Positions 47,424 to 60,063 of a stretch of DNA of 64,000 bases are shown here, in pieces. Made by a program: the position numbers and the translations under genes. The notes beneath the pieces are model-generated. The model was not told where the DNA came from. It saw only the letters and a list, made by a program, of their open reading frames with translations, and searched no databases. The DNA is from Brachypodium distachyon (taxonomy: Eukaryota; Streptophyta; Magnoliopsida; Poales; Poaceae). Every line of letters begins with the position of its first letter. Positions within the stretch are counted from its first letter, which is position 1. Where the stretch lies: contig NC_016134.3 of assembly GCF_000005505.3 (NCBI RefSeq), positions 48,264,650 to 48,328,649 on the forward strand, given 5' to 3'.

Positions 47424-47724
47424 GTAGAGAAAAATCTCACGGCGGACCAAGAGTAGTGGACTGGTTTGCTCGAACCACCGGTGGTTGCCTTCCTCTTCCT
47501 TTAATAGCGAGAAAATTAAGAGAGGAAGTACTGGATACATAGAGATAGGACGGTTCTCCGTTGGAGAAAAAACAGGTAAAGGTGATGCATACACTAGCCA
47601 TAGTGACCTGGACGACAGATGGTAGCTCGCAAGGTAGCGCAAATTGAGTGGAAACAGAAAAGAGAGAGAAGACAAGCCTAATCTCAGGGGTATTGCACCG
47701 CAAGCTTCTGCGTCCTTCGGCCGT

Positions 47725-48125
47725 TACTTGTCAGTAAGTGGGACCATCTAGAAAACATGGATCTGGCCATGTGTGTATAGAACTTTTCTCCTTCGCTTGT
47801 CAGTGAGCAGGACTCCCGGAAACCATGGGGCTAAAACATGAGGCTAGCCGTGTGTGTGTATAGAAATTTTCTCCTTTGCTTGTTGGTGAACGGGGCAGCC
47901 CAGAAAACATGAGGCTAACCGTTTTTGTGTATATATAAATTTTTTTTCTTGAACGTGTCATGCACACAAATATGGACGGTTGCATTTATAGAAAATTTCT
48001 CCTTTGCTTGTCGGGCAGTCTAGAAAACATGAGGCTAAAACATGGGGCTAACCGTTTTTGTGTATATATAAAAAAAAATCCTTGAACGTGTCATACACGC
48101 AAACGTGGACGGTTGCATGTCTATG
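47725..48125. repeat. Tandem ~130-bp repeats in the Dof cluster
   Basis: Three to four diverged direct copies share aaaacatg.ggctaa, ccgtttttgtgtatatata, cttgaacgtgtcat and ttctccttcgcttgtc. A related fragment lies near 43780. No coding potential. Confidence 0.7.
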
Positions 48126-48779
48126 ACAAGCATGGACCAGCTAAGCTAGCCTGACACACCTGCGCATATGTCTCCCATCCGATCTCCACATGAAATGCAC
48201 ATCTGCAAGGTTCGTGCACGTAGTGAAAGCTTCATCATCACCCTTCCTTCCCTTCGGGTGCATGTGTGGCAGCTGGCCTAGCTAGCTATACATGATGGTT
48301 GTCTGTGGTGTGTACGAAACATTTTAACGTGTCGTATACATACCACATGATGCCTTTTGCTTTTCCGTTTGGGTAGTATAAGCACTACTTCAAATCAAGT
48401 TCTTTTCCTAGACTTACAGATCAGTTCCTTTTTTACAGCAAGCTGCATGCTAGCTAGAGAACAATTTCCTTTGTCAACGCCTTTCTATGTACCGCTTGCT
48501 AGAACCGCACGTATCATAAGTCCTCCAATTGTGGTAATATTTGCATCAAGAGGATGTTGTGAATCTTTTATCTCCCACCATCCAATTAGTAATAAGCCAA
48601 ATACTGGTGCACTTTGAGCCAGTCGTGTGCGCGCGCGCGCGCAAAACATTTTGTTGGACGTACGTGTCATACACACACGTGGCATGACTACATGCACATA
48701 TATCCATGCATGCTCCCTGATCTAAAAATATTTCCCATGCATGGGGCTATTTTTCAAAATCACGCATGTGCGTAGAGTT

Positions 48780-49257
48780 TTCTCTAGACAAAGCATAGGA
48801 CGACCCCATGTCCAACAAGTGATCTTTATCCTAGGAAACACACATGATCTTGCTTATGTTAGACAAAGGAGGTGGCGTCCCTGGTCTCTGCATCGATTGA
48901 TGTGCAGTATCGATCCCCATCCAGTTCTCCCCCACGGGGAATTCATGAAAATGAATTATGGGAGAAATAGCTTCAAAATCACACAGATTTGACAACAAGG
49001 TCTATGTCTAGATGAAACAAGAAATCGGTTCATCAGCCACAAACTCGCACAAATCGAGATCAAGAGATGCAGGGCAGTGCTTCCTGATGGGTTTCTAAAG
49101 CAATAAAAATCAAGAGATACACATATGAACCAGAAAACGTGAAGAACACAATTGAATCGTGAACCGATCTATATGGAAGATCTTACCTCTTGACTAGGAA
49201 AGGCACATGTACGAAGAGGAAGGAGAAGAGCAAAACCAAGAAAAAGGTGACACCGAG
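48780..49257 (-). pseudogene. Dof copy D relic (leader exon and partial intron only)
   Basis: The leader exon equivalent ends at 49187 (GAG|GTAAG). It keeps the frame (residues LFLGFALLLPLRTCAF) but the ATG is lost by a small deletion. Intron sequence matching Dof B (near 46005-46190) continues to about 48780 and then stops; no exon 2 is present. Confidence 0.7.
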
Positions 49258-49544
49258 AAGAAGCTCACAAGGGACCAGAGTAGTGGATTGGTTTGCTTGA
49301 TCCACTGGTGCTTGGCTTTCTCTCCTTTAATAGCAATCAAATTAGGACAGATAGCTAAAATACTACTAGAGAATGAGTTATGAGAGACAGGTGAGGAGTA
49401 AGCTATGATGGTTCATGTGAGCGGAAGGGCTAGCTAAAACAGAAACAGTTATTTGTAGAGCTGGCTGGTTCTTCGTCGAAGGAAAACGGCTAAAGATGAC
49501 GCATACTCTATAGCTCTTGAGTAGGACAAGGATCGCTGCATTCC

Positions 49545-50362
49545 ACGTACCTTCTGCTCCAGCTGAGGCCGTGCTGCCACCTTCCTCCACTCCCCCGGCC
49601 TCGATACTGCCGCCTGCCCGCCACAAGCACCATTTGTTGACTTGCTCATTTGATCCATCTACAAATCAACATACACATTTATGTATATGTGCACAAATTA
49701 AATAGTTGGTACTAAAATTGGTATAACTAGCTCTGACTGAAAGCTCAAGGATTTTTGCGTGTTTGCATCTCACGATGCAGAGGCAGCTTGAGAATAAAAT
49801 TGACATGGCCCAACAAAAACTCAAAGTTGCGTATTTTTTTTGGTTGCATACATCTCAGATGCAGATGTTGAAAGAATGTTCAAGATGCTTTTCATAGTAT
49901 CATATCTGAAGTACCTAACCAAATCATACATGAAAAGGAAAAAAAAAATACAAAAATCAAATGTCCAAGAAGAGAATCTTTTTGCCTACAAAACATACAA
50001 CGATTGATGCATGAAACCAATGTTCGCCAGCTAGTTCTGGCCGTAGGGGATTCATGGAAATGAATTATGGCAATGATATCTTCCAAATTACACAATTTTG
50101 ATGACAAGCTATCTAGCTAGATGAACCAAGAAATAGGCTCAGCCACAAAATCTAGGAAATCAAGATCAAGAGATGCTGGCTAGCTGGAGCTCCGGACAGT
50201 TTTAATCTACAACGCACATGAACCAGAAAACGTGAAAAACATATATATAATTCAGAATCATAGATCGATCTACGGAAGTTATCTTTATCTTACCTCGTGG
50301 CGGTCAAGGGCACATGGGCGAAGAGGAAGGAGAAGAAGAAATCCAAGGAGAAGGGGATACAT
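49545..50362 (-). pseudogene. Truncated Dof copy E (leader exon plus 5' part of exon 2)
   Basis: Leader exon 50362-50294 (MYPLLLGFLLLLPLRPCAL then DRHE) with ATG and GTAAG donor intact. Exon 2 starts at 49658 (SKSTNGACGGQ, RKVAARPQLEQK) and breaks off at the same GTACGTGG point as copy C. Copies D-E therefore look like a duplicate of the B-C block. Confidence 0.75.
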
Positions 50363-53300
50363 CTAGAGAAAAATCTCACGGCGGGCCAAAGAGTAGTGGA
50401 CTGGTTTGCTCGAACCACCGGTGATTGCCTTCCTCTTTAGTAGCGAGACGTCAACACGTATGGGATCGACGATGATGGTATAAATACGCATGCATGGCAG
50501 CAACCGTACAACAACAAGCCAGTCAAGAATACTTTTTTTTTTGAGGGCACGCAGCAGGTTTCGTTTTGGATGCACGTACGTGTGCTGGGCCTATGTATCA
50601 GAATCTGCTACGCGCAGGGCCTTTTAGATTTTTTTTCTTTTTCTTTTTTATCAGAGCAGGGCCTTGAAATCTCTCAGGCTTACGTTGTGTGGATCAGGAG
50701 GACGAGCTGCTGATTCAAGTGATTCAGAAGTGGTCTTAAAAGACAACTACTGGGCTGATCCGAGCGTCGATGGAGCTGGGCTGCGGCCCGGTGCACTATC
50801 CTTTATCTGCTAATTGTGGGTCTCCTTCTGACCTCTCCAGTACTAGTAAAGCCCAATTCTGCAGAACTCGAAAGCCCAACTATTTCTACTGGAAGAAGAG
50901 CTCCATTCTGCAGAACCGGAAAGCCCGACTATTTGTACTGCAAAGCCCAATTCGAGATCATTACTAGTACCTTTTTAGGCCAAATTATAGTTTTCACTGA
51001 CTCGCCTACAAGTCAGTTTAAAAAACCTACAAGTCAGTGCCGGCAAGAAGGTTAACCGTATATGTATGCTTTTCTAGAAATTTATGTCTACCTACATTTT
51101 CCAAAGAAATAGAGGTATATGTAGCTTGTTGACTTTGTGCATGAATGCGTGCGTAAATTAACGTCTTTAAACCTTTGTGGGTGGATCGAAGGGAACTGAA
51201 GGACGATCTGGACAGCTAGCTGGTACGTACATTATTGTTGAATGGTTGGAATGTATATCCATGGATCATATATATATATACCGGAGTAGGAATGCCTCTG
51301 TGGCCTTTTCTGCAAAGTCGTCTGATGAGTTAGCCACCATGCAGCACTCAATCATAATGGAGCATGCTGCTCCAAAGCAAAGCATGCGAATTAAAGCTAG
51401 GCCTGCACGATCGATCGACATATATGTCGTTGGACTTGTATGTTGGATCTCAAACTCAACTCCAAGTCTCCAAAGTCCACTTCTAATAGTATTAGAACGT
51501 GCGGTGGAGTAAAAGTATACTTAAAGCTAGCAGGGGAGGATGTCCTGATCATACATATATATCCATGGTCATATTCATTCATTCATGGAGATGCATGACG
51601 TATGGAAATTATTGCTTCATACTGTAGTACGTGTAAACCTTGGGATCTAGGAGTATATGTGTAGTGGTCTTATGGAAATTAAAGTAAGAATATATACTGT
51701 ATGTAGTGTTTAGCTAGCTTAGCTTGTAAGGCCTGTTAATTACAGCATGACATGCAATGCATGATGAAGGCGAAATGATTATTGTGAGGACGCATATATA
51801 TAAGACCGGCCACTTTGCGTTGCGTTGCATGCCAATCAGCTGCATGAATGCCCAACCTAGCTAGCTAGAATGCTAGATCGATCATGCTTAAAGCTCAAGA
51901 CACATCGCAAAACCACTACATGTTCATGTTCTTTTTCTCTCTTTTGGTTACCTTTACTTTTTAGCTCAGCAGCGTTGCATGCATGAACGCATCATCTGAG
52001 AAAATAATTAAAGTTGACACTTGACAGTGAGAGATCGATCCAGCCTGCCAGGGAACAATGATCGATACAGCACGCACTGATCGATTCGAGTATGTATGTA
52101 TTTATAAATAAACTTGTCAGTTAGTACTACCAATTAAATCTACTCAAATAATATTTGCATTTACATTTCATTATCATTCGATCATTTGGGCTGAACCAAG
52201 CATGCATATATATGCAGATCTAGCTACCTAACTTTACTTAGTAGCTTGGTACAGCTGATGATTGTTAGTTGGTGTTTTACTACAGCTAGCTCTATGTACA
52301 TGCATGGCTTATTAGTTCGTACGTATAACTGTACGACAAGTACATTGGTTGTCGCTCCAGTGAGTTGTCTAAAGTGGCCGCCGTACGATATACAAGTACA
52401 TACATTCATTCGTGCACGGCTCAGCTCAAATTTACTTATTCGTACGTAATTAGTTTCTCAAACTAGCTACTCATATCTTGGTTCCTTTTTTGTATCATAT
52501 CGGTACGCCAAAATTGCCTACCAAAACATCTTATATTTGAAACATGGGTAGTACAAGCTAATTAAGAGAAACCAATCTCGAATAAAATATCTGAAGCTTT
52601 TTACTCCACCTGCAAAAACAACAAACACGCATATATGTACATCATATCATTTGTCTCTGATTATTGCTCTTTGGAGAATTCATTACATAATACGGATGAA
52701 ACATATACCTGATATTAGTTAGTAGTATCTTGTATCATTAAACCCTATGAAAAAAAAACAATCACCCTAAGCATAAGTATGATATTGGTACTAGCAATAA
52801 TAATCTATAACAAGGGCCACAACATGGTCCACAGAAGTTGCTCCCACAACTTTTGAACAAGAGGACGAGTGGCTCCTCCTTTTGCTCTCCTTTAGCAGCT
52901 ACGGGGCCTACCTGTAAGTCTCACCTTTCAGGCCAGGTGGGGTCACTTTCCTCTTTTTCACTGTCTTTCACACACTGCAGCAGTCTCCACTGCCTCTCTC
53001 TAATCCTCTCTCCCCTTCTTTTGTCGATTTTTGAACAACCAATGCGCCCCACTTTGTTGATTTTTCCCAGCAAACCAGCAGCAGCACACGGAGCCTGCTC
53101 TGCTGTGAGTGAGTGTGTGCTCATCTTCTCCTGCTGCTCCTGCCTTTTCTCTTCCCACTTCCCACACACCCCCTTTTTTTCCCTTTTTCCTGGTGGGAAC
53201 AATGGAGTCTGCCGGCGGCTGTTGCTGTGCCCTCATCTGCTCTGTGTGAACTGAGCTGAGGATCCGCTCGATTTTTGATCCCTTGATGCACGAGAGGATG

Positions 53301-53386
53301 CTCAGGATTGAGGGACAGGCAGCACCTCCAGTTGCCTAGCTACTTTCCTTTCCTCTGCGTGGGAGTGAGGTCTCGAGACGAATTCC
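50363..53386. other. Intergenic between the Dof cluster and the receptor kinase, no gene
   Basis: About 3 kb without a recognised gene. It contains many short agctagct and gatcgatc words, a small direct repeat at 50852-50945 (ctgcagaac.cgaaagcc, actatttctactg), and from ~52840 a CT-rich region that is probably the 5' leader of the receptor kinase. Confidence 0.5.
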
Positions 53387-56300
53387 ATGGCGTACGCCGC
53401 CGCCGCCGTTCTTCTTCTGCTGCTCCTCTTCTCGCTCTCCACTGCTCAGCCTGGTGAGTCGCCCTTCCTTTCTTTCTTTCTCACAAGATTAGTTCTTGGG
53501 CTCATGCAGGATTAACTGGCCGCGTCTCACCTGCTTGGGTAAGAGTTAGCTGTCATAGATGCCGAAAGGTTCCAGCTTCCCAAGGAGATTTGGGCAGCAT
53601 ATGCATGTTCTTAAGTTGATAATCGACCCAGATTTCACCTTGTTATGCAACACATGCATGCTGGTGTTAATTAATTGATAAGGAGTTGGGGATTTAGGCC
53701 TGGACCAGCCCTGCTCTTAAATGAGGATTGTCTGCCGAAATGTCACGAAACAAAATGAGAATAAAAAACTGGTCCTGTATGCAGGTTTCATTAGCTTGGA
53801 TTGTGGGGGAGCAGATGATTACACCGATGGCATTGGGATCCAGTGGACTTCTGATGCCAAGTTGGTCTTCGGTGGACAGACTGCAAACTTGCTGGTCCAA
53901 AACCAGCCCCAGAAGCAGTATTCAACTTTGAGGTATTTTCCAGCAGACACCAGGAAGTATTGCTACACCATGAATGTCAGGACCAGGACGCGGTACCTCG
54001 TGAGAGCTAGTTTCCTATATGGCAATTTCGACAACAGCAACGTCTATCCCAAGTTTGATCTCTCCCTCGGAGCGACTCACTGGTCCACGGTCATAATCGA
54101 TGATGCCGACACGCCGGTAGTCGAGGAGGCGACTATCTTGGCTTCTGCTCCGACGCTCAGTGTCTGCGTTTCTAATGCCAGTACAGGGCAGCCGTTTATC
54201 TCTACCCTCGAGCTTCGCCAATTTAACGGTTCGCTCTACTATACCGACTATGAGGCACAGTTCTTCCTTGCACTGTCTGCAAGGATAAATTTCGGTGCTC
54301 AAGGCAATGAATCAGTCAGGTACTGTTGCACTACACCATGTTTGTCCTAACATTGTCAATGGCTTCACAGAACATGGTCTTGTTGTTGTGATTTTTCTGT
54401 CCTAATACTCTTTTGTGTGACTGCGTACCATGCTGCCCCATAACAAATTTATGATCACACTTCACTTAGTATCAAAACTATGTTTGTTCCATACAAAAAG
54501 ATTGTTCACAGGTGCTCTTCTTTCAATTTCTCAGGTACCCTGATGATCCATTCGATCGAATATGGGAATCTGACTCTTCGAGGAGAGCAAATTACCTTGT
54601 TGATGTTGCTCCAGGAACTCAAAGAATATCAACCACAAACCCGGTATTTGTCAGTATCAATGAAGAACCACCTGAAAAGGTCATGCAAACAGCAGTTGTT
54701 GGCCAAAATGGATCCTTGAACTACCGGCTTGATTTGGAAGGGTTCCCGGGAAATGCATGGGCGGTCTCATATTTTGCAGAGATTGAAGCTTTGGCCTCAA
54801 ATGAAACTAGAAAATTTAAGTTAGTTGTTCCTGGCATGCCAGCATTCAGTAAACCAACAGTTGATGTGGAGGAGAATGCACAGGGGAAGTATCGTTTATA
54901 CCAACCAGGTTACACGAACGTGTCACTTCCATTTGTTTTCTCTTTCGAGTTCAAGAAGACAAATGATTCTTCAAAGGGACCTATCTTGAATGCCATGGAA
55001 ATTTACAAATATGTCCAGATTACCATGGGATCTCAAGATGGTAAGCAATTTCCACATTGTTATTATTGTTAATTTTTGGATAAAGATGATAATCAATTTC
55101 CTCTGTGTTGTAGAACAAACAGTTTGGACTAATTTAGTGGTTCGGTAATATTGACAGCAAACATCATGGCTAGCTTGGTCTCACGGTATCCACAAGCAGG
55201 TTGGGCACAAGAGGGTGGTGATCCATGCTTGCCAGCATCATGGACCTGGGTACAATGCAGTTCAGAACCAGCACCCAGGGTGTCTTCGATGTATGATAAT
55301 TGTGTCATGCTGCCTGAAATATTGGATTTCTTGATTAACTTCTTGTATTAAAACCTGAGATTTTTCAATCACAGCACACTGTCAGGGAAGAACATTACAG
55401 GAAGTATCCCTCTGGAATTAACAAAGTTATCGGCATTGGTCGACTTGTAAGTTCAGATGTTTTATTCTATTCATATTCCTTTTTTTTTCTCACTTCTCTT
55501 GTCTGATATATTTATTTCTGTGAATGCAGAAAGCTCGATGGTAACTCATTTTCTGGTGAAATACCTGATTTCAGTGGATGCCGAAATCTGCAGTACATGT
55601 GAGTTTGCAGTTCTTGTCATAGTGAAGCATTCTGCAGGATTTATTGAACTAATCCGCTGTGCTTTGACATTATAGTCACCTTGAAAACAATCAGATAACG
55701 GGTGCATTGCCGTCCTCTATGGGTGACCTACCTAACCTCAAAGAGTTGTAAGTTTGACAAACTTTTTTTTGTCTTGTTTCTCCACCCTTTATTACGGAGA
55801 ATGCAAGTAAATCCAGTGTGCAGCATTCTTCTTAATTTTTTCTTCCTTTCTTTGTTTCCTGATGTTTTGTACGTTTGTGGACGATGCTATTGATTTTATC
55901 TTATTTCTGGTAGAAATGCAATTGTTCAAGAGTCTTCACATAAATAAAGGAGCTTCCCTACTAATTCCCAACCTCTGCAGGTATGTTCAGAACAATAGGC
56001 TGTCCGGACAGATTCCAAGGGCACTGTCCAAGAAGGGCATCACTTTCAGGTCTGCTTACAGATGGCTTAATACGTTTTTCAGATTATTAAGGGAGACGTT
56101 ATAGTGGTTTTGTATGTAGAGAGGATAACTATATGCTGTCACTTAGGATTTGCAGGCATTTTTAAACTGGAAAAATTAAACCTGATTGTGTTCTTAGGAC
56201 GTTCCGCCTGTTCTAATTTCTTACCTGCTGCAGTTGGTCAGGCAACAATGGTCTTCACACTGCAAATGATAGTATCAGCCACACCACCATAATAATCATC

Positions 56301-58735
56301 GTATGTGCTGTGGTTGGGGCGATCTTGTTACTTGCTGTCGCTATTGCATGTTGTTTTTGTACACTCAAGAGAAAGAGAAAACCTTCACATGGTATGTGCT
56401 CTTTGGCTCAAGGTATGTTTCTGGTATTATGTAAGAACATACACTGATTTTTTCCTGCCTGCCCAGAAACTGTTGTTGTTGCAGCACCAGCAAAAAAGTT
56501 AGGCTCATATTTCAGTGAAGTAGCCACAGAATCAGCACACAGGTTTGCTTTATCCGAAATTGAAGATGCTACAGGTAAATTTGAGAAAAGAATCGGATCT
56601 GGAGGATTCGGCATAGTATATTATGGAAAGCTGGCAGATGGGAGAGAGATCGCAGTTAAGCTTCTGACAAATGACTCCTATCAGGGCATCCGAGAATTCT
56701 TGAATGAGGTCTGTTTCTGTTAGCCTTATTTAGGTTTCTTCTGCAAGTGTAACTGTATGGCACATTGTTGAAGAGATAAATCAACCTATTTGTTGCTGCT
56801 TTAAGTATTGCTTGATAGAACAAGGGCCTGCAGCAGATCCAGATTACCAGAGCCTGTTAGTGATATGTTCCGGCATCTCGCATTTTCCTTTTTCTTGATC
56901 TAGTGACTTGTTTGTGGGATATAGAATGTGACAATTGTTGCCTCAAATATACTTATTTCTATATTTGATTAGTCAGAGATAATCCTTATGTATGTTTCTA
57001 CAATTTCTGTAATGATTAGGTGCCTGCAGCTTGCTGTTTGAAATGATTTTTGCATTCTATATTACACACTCTTTAAGTCTGCTGTCAGTGCTATGATTGA
57101 ACGCACCATACGCTCATGCATTCCTGTTCTTCTGGATGGTTCTCCTGATGAGTTAATTTGCTGGCTTATTGTTTCAGGTAGCATTGCTTTCCAGAATACA
57201 TCACAGGAACTTGGTAACTTTCCTTGGTTACAGTCAACAGGATGGAAAAAACATACTCGTGTATGAGTACATGCATAACGGAACGCTAAAAGAGCACCTT
57301 CGCGGTATGTCTCCTTCTAGGCTAGCTGATGCTAAATCTAGTTTGTAAAATGAGAACCAAAACGTTCTTTGTGCAGTTGTATTTTAGGATCTTTTAGTAC
57401 ACCATGGTATTACTGTGTGCTTATTTGTTTGAGCTCAAACTTGTACCCCGGTCGGCTTCTTTGCTTGTTTTCAAGCCTGGCATTGCTGATTTTACCCTTA
57501 AACCCAAGCTTGTCATGAACCATTAGGAAATTTCAGTAGTGCACATAAATTTAGCTGTAGTTACTTACTGTTATTATCTCTATATATTGAGGTTTATTCT
57601 TTGGTGTTGAACTGCCGGATGACATGAACTGTTAGATTAATGTACTCTGCAGAATTTCAACATATAAAACATAAAACTTTTGATGATGTTCACAGGAGGT
57701 CCTAATGATGTAAAAATAACTAGCTGGGTCAAGCGTCTTGAGATAGCAGAAGATGCTGCAAAAGGTCTCTCTCACTCTCAAATTTCCTTTGGTTCTGCTA
57801 GCAATGCAATCGCAGTCTGAAGATTCTGAATCCCTTTAACATTGCAAACATCAGGTATAGAGTATCTCCATACAGGATGCTCTCCAACTATAATTCATAG
57901 AGATGTCAAGAGCAGTAACATTCTACTTGACAAGAACATGAGGGCAAAGGTCGCAGATTTTGGCCTGTCAAAACCTGCGGTCGATGGGTCTCATGTATCA
58001 AGTATCGTTCGCGGGACAGTTGGGTATCTGGATCCAGAGTAAGACCATCATTTCCATAAGCTTTTAGTATCTGTTTTTCTTTTGCATGATTTAGCAAATT
58101 GAACCACCGATGTGTTCGATATCTTGGTAGCATCTGATGTCATTCTGCTCTTATGCTTGTTCTGATGATGAGCAGGTATTACATCTCCCAGCAGCTAACC
58201 GAGAAGAGTGACATCTACAGTTTCGGTGTTATTCTACTCGAGCTAATCTCAGGCCACGAGCCAATCTCCAGTGACAACTTTGGTCTCAATTGCCGTAACA
58301 TCGTTGCATGGGTAAGCATCTTGTGACCCCCACTGGTTTTCTGCATTTAGTTTCTTCTGACACTGATGAGCAATGCTGCTGATGGTGAAATGAACTCAAA
58401 CCGGGCAGGCTAGATCGCACCTCGAGAGTGGGAACATCGATGCCATCATCGATGCATCGCTAGACACTGGCTACGACCTGCAGTCGGTATGGAAGATCGC
58501 GGAGGCAGGCATCATGTGTGTGGAGCCAAAGGGCGCACAAAGGCCGACAATCTCAGAGGTGCTCAAGGAGATCCAGGACGCCATCGCCATCGAGAAGCAG
58601 CGGCAGGCGCCCCAAGCTCAGCAGCTCATGTCCAAGAGGTCCATGGGGTCTGCCTCTGTCAACACGGATAACAGCATGGACTTGGAGCAGAATGCGACAT
58701 TCGACGATCAACTCATGCGGCCAGCTCTCAGATAG
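53387..58735 (+). CDS. Malectin-like LRR receptor kinase (At1g67720-like)
   Basis: Fifteen exons: 53387-53453, 53785-54319, 54535-55040, 55158-55290, 55375-55446, 55530-55598, 55676-55747, 55981-56049, 56234-56391, 56467-56708, 57178-57304, 57696-57764, 57855-58038, 58176-58311 and 58409-58735. All are in phase and give 921 residues. Order: signal peptide (1-21), malectin-like domain ([15 protein letters not shown] to about 370), GDPC motif near 390, short LRRs on exons of 69-72 nt ([29 protein letters not shown]), a membrane helix near 526-550, then the kinase. Kinase features: glycine loop GSGGFG (604-609), Lys625, HRD with Asp723 (an RD kinase), DFG at 741 and [10 protein letters not shown]. 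All catalytic residues are present. The malectin-LRR class includes symbiosis and growth receptors. The ligand and role of this member are unknown. Confidence 0.94.
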
Positions 58736-60063
58736 GAGGAATAGGATCATTCAGGGCTGGACAAGATGCTTTTACTTTTCCATCTAAGCAAAGCACAAGG
58801 CAAGGGCTCATGTGTTAATGTTGTAGCTAGTTTTTTCCGTTCCTATCCCTGATGTGTTGATGTAGTTGCTAGGTTTTTCTGTTCCATTGTAATGATTTGA
58901 TTTGAAAGCTGTGAAGAATCAATTACCTAGCTAGGCAGCAAGCATGAATTGGGGATTTTTATGGTGAAAAAAAAAGCTGTTTTCATTCCCGTAGATCGCC
59001 GTACAGAAGCTCAATTCTTGGTGAAAAAGCTGTTTTTCAGGTTGTTATGGAGTTCTTGGTGTAAAAGGATAGGAATGAAGGCCAAGTAGAATGGCATGAA
59101 GATAATTCTAATCCACACCCAACAAATATGTAATCCAACTTCTTGGTTGGATTTCACAGCGAGTGGGGTGATGTATGTTCATCTCCACACCCAAAAAGAA
59201 AAGGAAATGTTCTACGGAATGTTCCATGTTAACGCTAGTACACAGAACCTTATATGAGAACAGCAGACAGAAGGTATTTAACAACAAGGTTTAAATGTAC
59301 TCAAATCTTCAGTTTAATACCAAACAATTGTCAACTGAGCTATAGATGATAGTCAATTGCTTTCGGTTTAGCAATGCCATGTCCCACACCAAAACATGAG
59401 CTTCTGTGCACCACAAGAGCTATCAGCGGCGGCAAGTTACATATTTCATGTACAAACGACTCTTTCGATTTCCCAAGGCAAAAAAACATTTGCACAGCAG
59501 CTACCACGGCGAAATAGAACAAATGTTAAAAAGTCCCTTGGACAAGCCAGCTTCCATCGCACCAAAACCACACATGTATCCATATACTTCATGGGTCACC
59601 TCTTCATGTATGGCTTTATCTAGAAAGGAACCTGATGATGACCATGAAAGGAAACAACAGTCAGTAACATAGTGTGCCAGCACATCCGGCAACTTCCAGT
59701 TCCAGAAACCTATATAGCACAACTCTAATTGAACAATGGAAAAGGTGCTGAAGTCTAACCAAAACTAACAAATGCCTGAAGCTATACAAATTAACACCAA
59801 CTATTCAGGTACAATGTATTGGAAGCTAAGCATAAATACACACACATATCATAAGGGGCTAACACATACCTGGTGCCTTGGGAGGACTGGTTAAAACTCA
59901 AGTTCATGTTGGTCCATTTGAATCAACTGCCTTCCAATAGAACACTCATTGTACCAGCTCATAAGCACAACCATTAGCCAGCACTGTGCAACCAGTTACT
60001 TTCAGAACGAGAGACGAGCTCAAGTTAGGCACAGAAAGGTCAGATACGCATCTTCCAAGACAA
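58736..60063. other. Convergent 3' region of the kinase and NOT4 genes
   Basis: Contains the 3' untranslated region of the receptor kinase (plus) and that of NOT4 (minus). No additional gene recognised; the open frames here lack domains. Confidence 0.5.
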
